From the NCBI RefSeq assembly GCF_014529625.1, contig NZ_CP076039.1, forward strand, positions 1,674,001-1,738,000: 64,000 bases of DNA. Direction: 5' to 3'. Positions 19,800 to 29,009 of this stretch are shown piece after piece (the stretch's first letter is position 1; each line of letters starts with the position of its first letter). The notes below the pieces were generated by a model. That model had not been told where the DNA came from. It worked only from the letters and a program-made list of their open reading frames with translations, and searched no databases. The translations under genes were made by a program, and so were the position numbers. This stretch comes from Candidatus Pelagisphaera phototrophica (GTDB lineage: Bacteria; Verrucomicrobiota; Verrucomicrobiia; Opitutales; Opitutaceae).

Positions 19800-21230
19800 C
19801 TATAGCTTGTAGAACTCTTCCCAGCCTTTGCGCGGATTGGGGTCGAGAAGGGCGTTGGCGGTTTTATTATTGGTGATGTGGCGGTTTTTTGGGTTGAACT
19901 TAATCGTGCCTCCAAGTCGCTGTGCGATCACTCCGAGATTGAAGACTTGTGTGAGTTCTCCACTTACGCGGAAAGGAGAGCGCGACTTTTCTTCACCTTT
20001 GCACGCCAAGAGAAAATTGGCGTAATGATTCGAGTTCTTGCCACTGATGCGAGGTAGGGTTTCCCGAACTTCCATGAACTTCTTTTGCGGCACCACCCGA
20101 AGGGCATCCGAGTGGCTGCCCCCAGCGAATGTGAGGTCTTTGCCGTATATGACTTTTCCTGGTTTGCTGATATTAAGTGGTTTGAACCCCTTTTTACCCG
20201 TAACGGGATTCTTGGTGTATTCTCCCAGTTCTTTCTCAACTTGAGGCAGATTCTCGACACCGTCGTACCAAGTGACCTTACAGGGAGGCATTTCCTTTCG
20301 TTTGGCAAACTGGAATTCAATGGTGGAGGCTTGAGGGAAGACAAAGTCATTGGCTCCATCTCGTTTTATCGCAGATATTTTGTGAGGAAGTCCCAGTTTC
20401 AGAAAGCGATGTGCGGTATCCAAGATATGAGGACCCCAGTCTCCAAATGCTCCGCTACCGTAATCGTACCAGCTGCGCCATTCCTGTGGGTGAAGCTTGT
20501 CGCTGAAAGGATGTTCGGGCCCACTGCAAAACCAAGTGTCCCAATCCATAGCCTCGGGGAGTGGTTGACTAGGGTACTGGGTCACTGATTCGCCCCAGCC
20601 ATGCCAGCGTCGATCCTTGTTCATAAATGCGCTGATGTGCTCAACGTCTTTGATGATTCCCGCCTCGGTCCAAGATTTGAATTGAAAGTAGTTGGCTCCG
20701 GAATGGCCCTGATTACCCATTTGAGTGACCACGCCGCTACGGTCGGCTAGGTCGATTAGGCGCTCGCATTGCCCGAATGTGTGGGCCAACGGCTTTTCCA
20801 CGTAAACGTGTTTGCCGAGCGACATCGCGAGCATGGCAATGCAGAAGTGAGAATGGTCTGGAGTGGCGATCAGCACTGCGTCAATCTCGTCGCCCATCTC
20901 GTCGAACATCTTTCGGAAATCGGTGAAACGCCGCGCCTTGGAATGATTCGTTTGAGACTCTTGCGTATGTGCCCCTTTCAAATCGACATCGCAAAGCGCT
21001 ATCACGTTACAGTGGCCAGAAGCGAAGAGGTTTCTTAAATCGCCTCTTCCCTGATTGCCTATTCCAATAGCCGCAAGGTTAACGCGCTCGCTAGGTGGAA
21101 GCTGGTCGTCACTCGACTTTTGACCTAAAACGAAGTGGCTCGGCAAGATAGAGAAAGAGGCGAAAAGCGTCGATCGCTTTAAGAATTTTCTACGGTTGAG
21201 GGTATTGGTGGGCTTCGTCATGGGGCTCAT
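19800..21230 (-). CDS. Gfo/Idh/MocA-family oxidoreductase, Tat-exported
   Basis: A 476-residue protein with a twin-arginine-type signal (NRRKFLKRSTLF), then a Rossmann NAD(P)-binding domain (AAIGIGNQGRGDLRNL at about 53-68; ALCDVD; DAVLIATPDHSH) and the family motif VYVEKPLAHT, whose Lys is normally catalytic. The C-terminal half is the beta-sheet substrate domain (FGDWGPHILDTAHRF). Secreted Gfo/Idh proteins with Tat signals are common in this phylum group and act on sugars or polyols with a tightly bound cofactor. It could oxidise sugars released from the glycan substrates of the neighbouring enzymes (inference). Complete; no operon partner. Confidence 0.93.
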   Translation of the reverse strand: MSPMTKPTNTLNRRKFLKRSTLFASFSILPSHFVLGQKSSDDQLPPSERVNLAAIGIGNQGRGDLRNLFASGHCNVIALCDVDLKGAHTQESQTNHSKARRFTDFRKMFDEMGDEIDAVLIATPDHSHFCIAMLAMSLGKHVYVEKPLAHTFGQCERLIDLADRSGVVTQMGNQGHSGANYFQFKSWTEAGIIKDVEHISAFMNKDRRWHGWGESVTQYPSQPLPEAMDWDTWFCSGPEHPFSDKLHPQEWRSWYDYGSGAFGDWGPHILDTAHRFLKLGLPHKISAIKRDGANDFVFPQASTIEFQFAKRKEMPPCKVTWYDGVENLPQVEKELGEYTKNPVTGKKGFKPLNISKPGKVIYGKDLTFAGGSHSDALRVVPQKKFMEVRETLPRISGKNSNHYANFLLACKGEEKSRSPFRVSGELTQVFNLGVIAQRLGGTIKFNPKNRHITNNKTANALLDPNPRKGWEEFYKL

Positions 21231-21855
21231 CTTATTGATGGGAATTAGTTGGTTAGCGTCTATATTCGATCGGTAGGGTTAAAGCAGATTTTCGTGATAT
21301 CAAGGTAGAAGTATGCGGGTCTAACCTGAGGGGCAGGGAAAATGCCAGCTGATTGGGATCTACCGGGGAGTAGGCAGAGATATTTTGACGTAGAAAGTTA
21401 TCTGGAGAAGAATTTGGCTATTTGTCATAGGTCGGCTGATCATCGACCCACTTATATGGAATATGAGATGGCGCTCGGGGATCCGATTCCTGAAGGCGAT
21501 CGAACAATCGCTTTGAATGTTCATGAGGTCTTTTTTTTGGCAAACTTTGAAAAGGAAACTCGACGCGCTAGGGGTGGAGGCTCATCTGAACTACTCAGGT
21601 AGTGATACAATGTATCCGTCAGATGCACCTTCTTCATAGGCAAATTGGTCAATTAGGTTTTTCTACTGAGAGTAGGAAAGTCGCTGGGCCTAATTTATTG
21701 ATAATTTGGATACTAATAGCAAAAATAATTGTACTATATGGTTCAGATTTGGGATTTCTAAGGGTTAAGCATCAACTTTTGGTTCCCGCTAAGTTTTTGC
21801 GAACGATTCGACAGTTTAATCGGCAACTAAAGTGTAATCTAACTCGAGTTAACAC
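21231..21855. other. Stretch upstream of a decayed esterase
   Basis: No recognisable gene. An 86-residue frame at 21342-21602 (+) and an 88-residue frame at 21602-21868 (+) are open but show no signal peptide, domain or family resemblance. Given that a truncated esterase starts at about 21856, this may be degraded coding sequence or filler. Confidence 0.35.
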
Positions 21856-22386
21856 GGGCATCTCGTAACCATGCTGGGAACGAGCGGAGACGTCAAAGCC
21901 ATGGACGGTTCTCTAGGATTCAACAATGAGTATTCAAGTCGCGTGACCTGTGTGGCAGACTTCTATGGTCCGACCAACTTTCTGACGATGAACGCAACCG
22001 CCATTGAGAGCGCCACATTGGACCACGACGCGGCGGAATCTCCGGAGTCGCTGCTCATTGGAGGTGCCATCTAGGAAAATCCAGACAAAGTGGCCACTGC
22101 CAATCCGATAACCTACATCAGTACCGACGACCCCGCCTTTCTTATCGTGCACGGTACCAAGGATCCTTTGGTCTCATTCAATCAGTCTGAACTCCTTTAT
22201 GCCGCATTGGAAAAGAACGGAGTCGATAAAACCCTGATCACCGTTGAGGGCGGCGGGCATGGCCGGGAATTTGGATCTAAGCCAACAGAGTTTGTCGCAG
22301 CCTTCTTTGATCATCACTTGCGAGGCAACAAAACAAGATGGTCCGATCAAGCGATTCAAGCGGTCCCCATAGAACAACGACGCTGA
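21856..22386 (+). pseudogene. Alpha/beta-hydrolase (BD-FAE esterase-type) remnant with in-frame TAG
   Basis: The frame matches the second half of a BD-FAE/lipase-type alpha/beta hydrolase: HLVTMLGTSGDVKAMDGSLG, VADFYGPTNFL, DPAFLIVHGTKDPLVSFNQS (acid Asp) and EGGGHGREF (catalytic His). Homology begins exactly at the end of the GxSxGGH nucleophile elbow, with a stop codon just upstream, so the N-terminal half and catalytic Ser are missing. A TAG at 22072-22074 interrupts the frame between LIGGAI and ENPDKVATANPITY; in relatives this position is usually Gln, so CAG-to-TAG is the likely change. The remainder reads cleanly to TGA at 22386. Clearly non-functional. Confidence 0.85.
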
Positions 22387-22526
22387 TCGTTACTCATTCT
22401 TGTCATCGGAGATATTACCTCTCTGTGTAATCTGCGGTTGTTCTTCCTCATTCGAAAAATACAAGCGCACACCCGCGGTGCGAATAAACTTCGCATTATC
22501 TAAATAATTCCACATAAACTAGAATC

Positions 22527-24077
22527 ATGCTCCAAAAATGCCTTCTGATTTTTCCTGTTCTTCTTCTTATGGCTCAGGCTCTGCAGGCGGTAGACTCTAA
22601 GCGTCCCAACATCGTGTTCATCATGAGTGATGACCACGCAAACAAGGCGATTAGTGCCTATGGTAGCGACCTGCTCCAAACGCCTCAGCTCGATCGCCTC
22701 GCTTCCGAGGGGATGCTGTTCAACAACGCCTTCTGCACCAACTCTATCTGCGGGCCGAGCCGCGCCGTAATTCTCACAGGGAAGTACAGTCACCTGAATG
22801 GCTTTCTGGTCAACGAAACCACCCGTTTCGACGGCTCTCAGACCACCTTTCCTAAACTCTTTCAAGAAGCCGGCTACGATACGGCTGTCATCGGCAAGTG
22901 GCACCTCGGTACGGAGCCCACCGGCTTCGACTACTGGGATGTCCTTCCCGGCCAAGGGGAATACTACGACCCCGAATTTATTAGCATGGGGGAAACCTTA
23001 GTTCACGAGGGCTACGCCACGGAGATCATCGCTGAGAAGAGCGTCGAGTGGCTGCGCAATCGCGATTCGGACAAGCCCTTCGTGCTTCTCTCCCAGCACA
23101 AGGCTCCACACTCTAGTTTCAATCCCAGTTCGAAGTACCGTCACCACTTCGACGGTCACACCTTCCCTGAGCCCGCAAACCTGTTTGACGACTACGCGGG
23201 ACGCAGTGAAGGCGCTTCCGTAAGCGATATGCGCATCGATCCGCATCTCATTCTCCAATACCAGTGGGATGAGAAGCTGGAGATCCCCGAAGGACTCGTT
23301 GGTAAAGAGCGCACCCGCTGGCTCTACCAGTGGTATATGCGCCGCTACCTGGCCTGTGTGCTTTCGGTGGACGATGCCGTCGGCGCCGTGCTCGATACCC
23401 TCGATGAACTCGGCCTCGCCGACAATACCATTGTCGTTTACACGTCCGACCAGGGCTTTTTTCTCGGTGAACATGGCTGGTACGACAAGCGCTATATGTA
23501 TGAGGAATCCCTGCGCATGCCGTTCATCGTACGCTACCCGCCCTCCATTGAGCCCGGCTCCGTCGAAGACCGCATCGTGCTCAATCTAGACTTTGCCCAA
23601 ACCTTTCTCGACTATGCGGGTATTCAGGCCCCTGAGGACATGCAAGGTAGGTCCCTGCGACCGCTTCTCGAAAGTCAACCGGTCGCCCTTTGGCGCCAGT
23701 CGATGTATTACCACTTTTATGAGTACCCAGGATGGCACTACGTGAAGCGTCATTACGGCGTGCGTACCGACCGCTTCAAACTCATCCGCTACTACCACGA
23801 CATCGAAGCTTGGGAAATGTACGACCTTGAGACGGATCCCAACGAGATGGCCAACTTAGCCGACGATCCCGCCTATGCAGCTGTTCGTGCCGGACTCGAA
23901 GCCGAACTCGCTCGGCTCCAATCTCAATACGGCGACTCCCCTGAACTCGCTCAAGAAATGGTAGAGCGTTATCCCCATGGTAGTCGCCCCGTGTGGGGCC
24001 GCTACTCGGACCTAGAGCCCCACGGCGACCTAGACGGTTGGCGTGCCGCCGAGGAAGGAAGCGCTCCAGAGGAATAG
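22527..24077 (+). CDS. Sulfatase, N-acetylglucosamine-6-sulfatase-like
   Basis: A 516-residue secreted sulfatase. The signal peptide ends near LQAVDS; metal ligands begin at IMSDDHANK (Asp35, Asp36); the formylglycine motif is C-G-P-S-R (Cys75 to Arg79). The segments TEPTGFDYWDVLPGQGEYYD, SQHKAPH and YTSDQGFFLGEHGWYDKR are typical of the GlcNAc-6-sulfatase/mucin-desulfating branch. The C-terminus ends with the usual MYDLETDPNEMANLA block and a polar tail. The codon choice is more C/G-ending than in its neighbours, which could reflect a different history. Likely a periplasmic exo- or endo-acting sugar sulfatase. Confidence 0.93.
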   Translation: MLQKCLLIFPVLLLMAQALQAVDSKRPNIVFIMSDDHANKAISAYGSDLLQTPQLDRLASEGMLFNNAFCTNSICGPSRAVILTGKYSHLNGFLVNETTRFDGSQTTFPKLFQEAGYDTAVIGKWHLGTEPTGFDYWDVLPGQGEYYDPEFISMGETLVHEGYATEIIAEKSVEWLRNRDSDKPFVLLSQHKAPHSSFNPSSKYRHHFDGHTFPEPANLFDDYAGRSEGASVSDMRIDPHLILQYQWDEKLEIPEGLVGKERTRWLYQWYMRRYLACVLSVDDAVGAVLDTLDELGLADNTIVVYTSDQGFFLGEHGWYDKRYMYEESLRMPFIVRYPPSIEPGSVEDRIVLNLDFAQTFLDYAGIQAPEDMQGRSLRPLLESQPVALWRQSMYYHFYEYPGWHYVKRHYGVRTDRFKLIRYYHDIEAWEMYDLETDPNEMANLADDPAYAAVRAGLEAELARLQSQYGDSPELAQEMVERYPHGSRPVWGRYSDLEPHGDLDGWRAAEEGSAPEE

Positions 24078-24098
24078 CTAAAAGTGGACTGAGATTAA

Positions 24099-24395
24099 TC
24101 CAGTGATCAGGGTCTTGTTTTCGTTGGACCGACGAAACTCTTTGGGTTCTCGAAATCCCTTAAGAGCAAAGTTCCCGAAACTGAAGAGCTGGCCTACGTG
24201 GAAGGCTCCTGGCAGAAGAAGCACCCCTTGCCTGAGTGGATGTCGAAGCCGATGAAGCAAAGCTATTTCAGCGACTTCGGTGTCTCGACCACGGCGACCC
24301 TAGTGATCGCCGACCGTCAAGGGGTCGTACGCCTCTACCACAAGGGCCTAATGACACTCGAAGAACTCGAAGCTGCTGTCGTACCTTTGCTGTGA
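24099..24395 (+). pseudogene. Thioredoxin-like (TlpA/redoxin) C-terminal remnant
   Basis: An open frame without a plausible start reads DQGLVFVGPTKLFGFSKSLK and later FSDFGVSTTATLVIADRQGV followed by VRLYHKGLMTLEELEAAV. This is the C-terminal half of a TlpA-like thioredoxin-fold protein: the (S)TTxTLV segment holds the cis-Pro-region equivalent, here Ala-Thr rather than Thr-Pro, followed by the usual VRLYHxGxM. The N-terminal half with the CxxC active site is gone. It sits 21 bp after the stop of a sulfatase and was probably cut by a deletion that joined the two. Confidence 0.7.
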
Positions 24396-24597
24396 CGTTT
24401 GACCTCCAAGCACCTACTGCCTAGAACACTCAGGGATTGACTAGAGAACCATTATCCAGGTGTAGCCGAACTATCACTACAATGGGCGAAATTTAGATAG
24501 ATTGGAACGCTCAAAATGGACTAGATTGGCATTTGGAAAAGGCTTAGCGAAGAAAGTACTTTGCCAGATTCAAAAAAGCTGTTCAATCTGCCTGAAC

Positions 24598-26145
24598 ATG
24601 AGTGAAACCAAGAAGAAGTCGGGTGGGATCCTTAGCGCTTTCCTGGATATCGTAGAGAAATTGGGGAACCGATTGCCCGATCCTTTGGTGCTCTATTTTG
24701 GCTTGGCGTTGCTGATTCCCATACTGAGCTGGCTTATTTCGTTTGCAGGCTGGAGTCGGGTGCATCCTGTTTCGGGAGAAACGATCCAATTGATCAGTTT
24801 GCTTTCGGCTGAGCAGATTCAACGGATGTTTGTCGACGCGGTAGACAATTTTACCGGTTTCCCGCCATTGGGGGCGGTTCTGGTGACCATGCTCGGAATC
24901 GGGGTTGCAGAACGAAGTGGACTCATCTCTACGAGTCTGAAGCTCCTCGTTAAATCGACACCCAAATCGCTCATATCGGTAGTCGTTGTATTTGCAGGGG
25001 TTATGAGCTCTATGGCTGCGGATGCCGGTTACGTCGTTCTGACGCCATTGGGAGCAGTACTCTTTGCGGGCATGGGACGTCACCCCTTGGCGGGGCTTTG
25101 CGCCGCCTTTGCCGGAACGGGCGGTGGGTTCTCGGCTAACCTGCTCCTTACGAGCCTGGACCCGTTGTTGTCTGGCTTCACTCAATCAGCGGCGCAATTG
25201 TATGACGCGGACCGTGTCGTGACGGCAGATGCGAATTACTTTTTTATGATCGCATCGGTACTAGTGGTTACCTCTGCGGGTTGGTTTGTGACTGAGAAGA
25301 TTGTAGAACCGCGCCTTGGTAAATGGGATGCGGATACAGAGGACATTGGGTCAGATAGTGACAAGGAAAGAGACGCCCAGATTCAAACAATTTCACCCGT
25401 CGAGCAAAAGGGTTTATGGGGGGCCTTAATGGCCGTTGTCCTGACGGGAGCCGCCTTGCTTTTCCTGACTATTCCGGAAGGAGCGATCCTGCGGGATGCC
25501 GAGGGCAGCCTGACTCCCATGGTTCATGGTTTGGTCATTATTATAATGTTGCTCTTCATTTTTCCCGGTCTGGTTTACGGGTTGATTGTGGGCTCCTGTC
25601 GCAGTTCAAAGCAATTGGCGGGAATGATGGGCGACACCATGGCTACGATGGGTGGCTATATCGTACTGGCATTTGCGGCGGCCCAGTTTGTCGCCTATTT
25701 TCATTGGAGCAATATGGGGCTTCTGACGGCGCTTACGGGGGCGGAAATTCTGGCTTACTTGGGAGTGGGCGACTTGCCGCTTATTTTGACTTTTGTATTC
25801 CTGGCTGCGGGAATTAATCTGGTTATTGGTTCTGCATCGGCTAAGTGGGGAATTATGGCACCGGTCTTTGTTCCCATGTTTATGGCTCTTGGTCTTTCCC
25901 CGGAAATGACACAGGCCGCCTATCGGGTGGGGGATTCGATTACGAATATGATAACCCCGTTGAACCCGTATTTTCCCATCGTGCTTAGCTTTGCCATGCG
26001 TTACGATCGTAAGCTAGGGATCGGTACCTTGATAAGCTCCATGGTGCCATACTCGATCGCCTTTGCCATAGGATGGACATTGTTACTGGTAGTTTGGTAC
26101 TTTTTGGGACTGCCTTTAGGACCGGGTGCTGGGATACAGATGTGA
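24598..26145 (+). CDS. AbgT-family transporter
   Basis: A 515-residue integral membrane protein with about 12 hydrophobic segments. The start at 24598 (MSETKKKSGG) leaves the cytoplasmic lead typical of AbgT proteins; the 32 codons upstream are not family-like. Diagnostic blocks are LGNRLPDPLVLYFGLALLIP, GVMSSMAADAGYVVLTPLGA, GRHPLAGLCAAFAGTGGGFS with ANLLLTSLDPLL, the FVTEKIVEPRLGKW loop and GDSITNMITPLNPYFPIVLS. Characterised AbgT proteins import p-aminobenzoyl-glutamate or export sulfonamide antimetabolites using proton or sodium gradients. The local context gives no hint which applies. A DUF6152 gene and a sulfatase fragment follow on the same strand. Confidence 0.92.
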   Translation: MSETKKKSGGILSAFLDIVEKLGNRLPDPLVLYFGLALLIPILSWLISFAGWSRVHPVSGETIQLISLLSAEQIQRMFVDAVDNFTGFPPLGAVLVTMLGIGVAERSGLISTSLKLLVKSTPKSLISVVVVFAGVMSSMAADAGYVVLTPLGAVLFAGMGRHPLAGLCAAFAGTGGGFSANLLLTSLDPLLSGFTQSAAQLYDADRVVTADANYFFMIASVLVVTSAGWFVTEKIVEPRLGKWDADTEDIGSDSDKERDAQIQTISPVEQKGLWGALMAVVLTGAALLFLTIPEGAILRDAEGSLTPMVHGLVIIIMLLFIFPGLVYGLIVGSCRSSKQLAGMMGDTMATMGGYIVLAFAAAQFVAYFHWSNMGLLTALTGAEILAYLGVGDLPLILTFVFLAAGINLVIGSASAKWGIMAPVFVPMFMALGLSPEMTQAAYRVGDSITNMITPLNPYFPIVLSFAMRYDRKLGIGTLISSMVPYSIAFAIGWTLLLVVWYFLGLPLGPGAGIQM

Positions 26146-26503
26146 GACGGGAAAACTTGTAGAGATCTTCGTTTTGTCTTCTATCTGCCTACCTTGTGAT
26201 TATTGGAATTAGGGTTTAGAAAGCTAACCCCAGTTGAATTTTTGTCTTTCTGAGAAGGAAATGGCTAAGTGCCAGCTGCTGTACCCAGTTGATGTAGGAG
26301 AGTAATTTGGTCGAGAAGTTCCCACTCTTCCAGGATCAAGCCTTTTTGAAGGTGACATCTCATTTCTCGAAGGGATTTGGCCAACCCCTCGTTTTCCCTC
26401 TTGGAAGGCTACGAGGAATCTAGTTGCTGGAGGGAAATCTGTTTTCTAGGACTAGAAAGGTGGATTTATTGGCCGCTTCCTAGGGCCTGCTTTGCTCGTT
26501 TCT
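26146..26503. other. Gene-free stretch with a possible reverse-strand remnant
   Basis: No intact gene. On the minus strand about 26265-26410 reads an uninterrupted, helix-like tail (EGLAKSLREM, then LEEWELLDQITLLHQLG) ending in TAG. It could be the C-terminus of a lost protein, but there is no start and no family match that I recognise. Confidence 0.3.
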
Positions 26504-26830
26504 ATGAAATATCTTCGCTTCAGTTTATTAGTTTTTGCTTCGACCGTTGGTATTGTGGCAGGTGCGTTTGCACAGGCCGCCAAACCGAACCGACTGCTCT
26601 TTCTGTCCGATGACCTGACTTATCACGATATCGGTTGCTATTCAAACAAAGAGATACGCACCCCGAATATCGATCAATTAGCCGAGGAAGGGTTGCGTTT
26701 CGAATACTGTTTCAACTCCGCGCCGATCTGCGCTCCCACCAGAATGAGTCTTTATACGGGAATACACCCGGTCCGCAATGGAGCGCACCCGAATCACAGC
26801 CGGGTGCGCGACCGTATTTTTAATTACTAG
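26504..26830 (+). pseudogene. Truncated sulfatase (N-terminal 108 residues)
   Basis: The frame has a good signal peptide (MKYLRFSLLV to AFAQA), then the sulfatase entry LFLSDDLTYHDIGCYS, the TPNIDQLAEEGLRF helix and a complete formylglycine motif C-A-P-T-R (Cys76 to Arg80) followed by MSLYTGIHPVRNGA. It stops at TAG (26828-26830) after 108 residues, where family members run to about 450-500. The missing ~400 residues include most metal ligands. The next gene starts only 4 bp later, so a deletion probably fused the broken sulfatase to the DUF6152 gene's upstream region. It may still be secreted but cannot be an active enzyme. Confidence 0.85.
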
Positions 26831-26834
26831 TGAT

Positions 26835-28004
26835 ATGTTATTAAAGCAATCGATTATGTCCGCCACGCTGACCTGCTTATGCAGCTTTGTTCTGTTACTC
26901 TCTCCCACCGAGGCTCACCACGGCGTTACGGGGCAATTCGATTTGGAGCAAGTCTTGACCGTGTCAGGCGCCGTGAATCGCGTTCGCTTTGTTAACCCGC
27001 ACGCCTATGTGTACTTCAAGGTTGAGAATGAGGATGGTGATGAAGAGCAATGGCGTTGCGAACTGCGATCGGGTAGCTTGCTAAAACGCAAAGGTTGGAC
27101 GGTCGATATGTTCGAGCCGGGGACTCGCATTACCGTGTTTGGCTCGCCAGACCGCCGAGACCCGAAAACGTGCTATACGGAAACGATTACCTTCGAAGAT
27201 GGTAGGGTCATCGCGCGTTACGATACGCTGGACACTTCTGGCAACAAGGTATTTGGAGAGCGGGATTTGGTGCGGGAAGATGGAGCTCCCAACATAGCGG
27301 GGAACTGGTCGGAGCCGATCAAGAACGCTCCGAACCCTTGGGGTCCCAGCCCCAGATCGGAGGGGCCACCTGCGGGAATTATTTTCGGCAGAGACGGCCT
27401 GCCGCAGAAAATTGCCGCTCCCAAACCTGTGGGCTGGGGACAACAAGCGGGAAGCGCAAGCCGGCCGCCACCCTATGCGCTAACTGATCTTGCCCGCGAA
27501 GAAGCGGACGATTTTACCCCCGATCAAAATCCTCGTTTTCAGTGCGAGCCGACCAACATCATCTTTGATTATGCCTTTGACCAGATGATGAATAAGATCG
27601 AGCAAACGGGTTCCGCCATCGTCCTCACTTACGGGTTCATGGACATGGTTCGCGTGATACACCTGGTCGGAGGCTTTCCTGATGAAATTGAACCGAGCGT
27701 TACGGGCTGTTCCGTCGGCGAGTGGGAGGGCGATACGCTGGTGGTTCATACTAAAGGCTTCAAGCCAGGTTTTCTGCTAGCTATTGGCGGACGTGCCACA
27801 GAATCCGTCCGGCACAGCGACCAGATGGAGATCACGGAACGCTTCACAATGAGCAAAGAGGGCGATGTATTGACCCGTGAATACACGATTGTGGATCCTC
27901 TTTACTTAGCCGAACCCTACTCGCACTCGAATACGTCTTTGTTTTCGACAGAAAGGTTCATTCCTTACGAGTGCGAAGAGCTTAAGGACGATGGACCGCA
28001 GTAA
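26835..28004 (+). CDS. Secreted DUF6152-family protein
   Basis: A 389-residue protein with signal peptide (MLLKQSIMSA to LSPTEA) and the family hallmark AHHGVTGQFDLEQVLTVSG followed by VRFVNPHAYVYF. The rest has an ARYDTLDTSGNKVFGERDLV block and a long C-terminal part (QCEPTNIIFDYAF, EGDTLVVHTKGFKPG). DUF6152 proteins have no assigned reaction; in related bacteria they occur next to redox or copper-type membrane proteins. I chose the ATG at 26835 because it starts just after the truncated sulfatase and gives a basic n-region; the ATG at 26856 is also possible. Confidence 0.8.
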   Translation: MLLKQSIMSATLTCLCSFVLLLSPTEAHHGVTGQFDLEQVLTVSGAVNRVRFVNPHAYVYFKVENEDGDEEQWRCELRSGSLLKRKGWTVDMFEPGTRITVFGSPDRRDPKTCYTETITFEDGRVIARYDTLDTSGNKVFGERDLVREDGAPNIAGNWSEPIKNAPNPWGPSPRSEGPPAGIIFGRDGLPQKIAAPKPVGWGQQAGSASRPPPYALTDLAREEADDFTPDQNPRFQCEPTNIIFDYAFDQMMNKIEQTGSAIVLTYGFMDMVRVIHLVGGFPDEIEPSVTGCSVGEWEGDTLVVHTKGFKPGFLLAIGGRATESVRHSDQMEITERFTMSKEGDVLTREYTIVDPLYLAEPYSHSNTSLFSTERFIPYECEELKDDGPQ

Positions 28005-28036
28005 CTGAAGAGTCCAAAGGCGGCGATAGCCAATCT

Positions 28037-28795
28037 CTACGAATTGGACTTGATCGACCACACTTTAAAATTGCGGTAGCGAAATTGAGTCCACTGCATT
28101 TGCCTGAGGGCTATTCTGCCAACACCTAAAGGGGGACCATTGACATCGCCATTGTCGATCCAGTCGATGATAGGGCGTTCGTCGACGAATAGCTTTATAT
28201 GCGCCTCATTCTTGATCAGCGTTACTTTATGCACTCGATCGCTCTCTGAATGGATGCCCGGAGGTCCTTCGTAAACGATGTTTTTGCCTGGGTTTCTTCG
28301 CAAGCGAGCCACAGGTCTTGCAGGCAATTTGGGATTATGCGCGTAGTATGAAATATGATAATTCTTTAGGTCGCCGTTGTTGTATTGGCTGAATGTCCCA
28401 TCACGTTTCGGCAGCGAAGAATCCATTACGTCCTCGCCGCCCAATCCTGTCGCGGCGAAAAAGACGATGCATAAACCGGCTTCTAAATGAAGGTTCTGCA
28501 TTTCCCATTGAGCTATGAAGTTGGAAGGTAGCTTCTCGGGACACCAGTAAACGTGATGCATCTCTTCGTTTGGCGAGTGCATCTCTAGCCAACCATCTGC
28601 GAATTTCACTTGGCCGGGGCCTTCCATAACCCAGTCTTTAACACTGGTATCTGTATCCATTGCCGATTGGTAGACAAGCTTGTCTGTCCTGACCTCGAAG
28701 TCTGATGGGCTTTGTGCCAGGCAGAGTGAACAAGCGAATACGATTAACACTAAAGGAAGCTTACAAGCGTGATTGTAAAGTGGGGCAGAAACCAT
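28037..28795 (-). CDS. Secreted DUF1961-family protein
   Basis: A 252-residue protein with a signal peptide (MVSAPLYNHACKLPLVLIVF to AQSPS). The ATG at 28795 is preferred because the longer frame up to 28933 begins inside a dispersed inverted repeat and adds no family sequence. Conserved blocks are MEGPGQVKFADGWLEMHSP, FIAQWEMQNLHLEAGLCIVF, the HNPKLPARPVARLRRNPG segment and a final VGRIALRQMQWTQFRYRNFK. The predicted fold is a concanavalin-like beta sandwich, found next to polysaccharide-degradation genes. It may bind or cleave a glycan; the reaction is unknown. Confidence 0.8.
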   Translation of the reverse strand: MVSAPLYNHACKLPLVLIVFACSLCLAQSPSDFEVRTDKLVYQSAMDTDTSVKDWVMEGPGQVKFADGWLEMHSPNEEMHHVYWCPEKLPSNFIAQWEMQNLHLEAGLCIVFFAATGLGGEDVMDSSLPKRDGTFSQYNNGDLKNYHISYYAHNPKLPARPVARLRRNPGKNIVYEGPPGIHSESDRVHKVTLIKNEAHIKLFVDERPIIDWIDNGDVNGPPLGVGRIALRQMQWTQFRYRNFKVWSIKSNS

Positions 28796-28910
28796 GGCTA
28801 AGGAATAGTTATAAATGTTGAATAGGCAATGCAATTGGGGCCAGCTAAAAATAGCCTCTTGCCAAACACGATGGGTTTGTCGTACCCGAAAATACAGGGG
28901 TGGGAAGGTG

Positions 28911-28976
28911 TCGGGCGATCTCTGAGCGCCCATTATCGAACCTATTGGTTAGGCACATCGGAGATCACCCGATACC
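28911..28976. repeat. Inverted-repeat element, family A, copy 1
   Basis: Left arm TCGGGCGATCTCTGAGCGCC (28911-28930) and right arm around 28950-28972 (AGGCACATCGGAGATCACCC) are imperfect inverted copies separated by about 20 bases. The arms match those of copies at 54936, 59311 and 61018. Confidence 0.7.
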
Positions 28977-29009
28977 CTGAAACGCCTTGTGGCGTACCCC
29001 GGCGATGCT

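Noticed and set aside
24502-24597. Upstream start of the AbgT gene
   Set aside because: The 32 added residues are basic and unlike AbgT N-termini; the ATG at 24598 fits the family.
28796-28933. Longer start for the DUF1961 gene at 28933
   Set aside because: The extra 46 residues begin in a dispersed inverted repeat and show no family resemblance; the ATG at 28795 starts a proper signal peptide.
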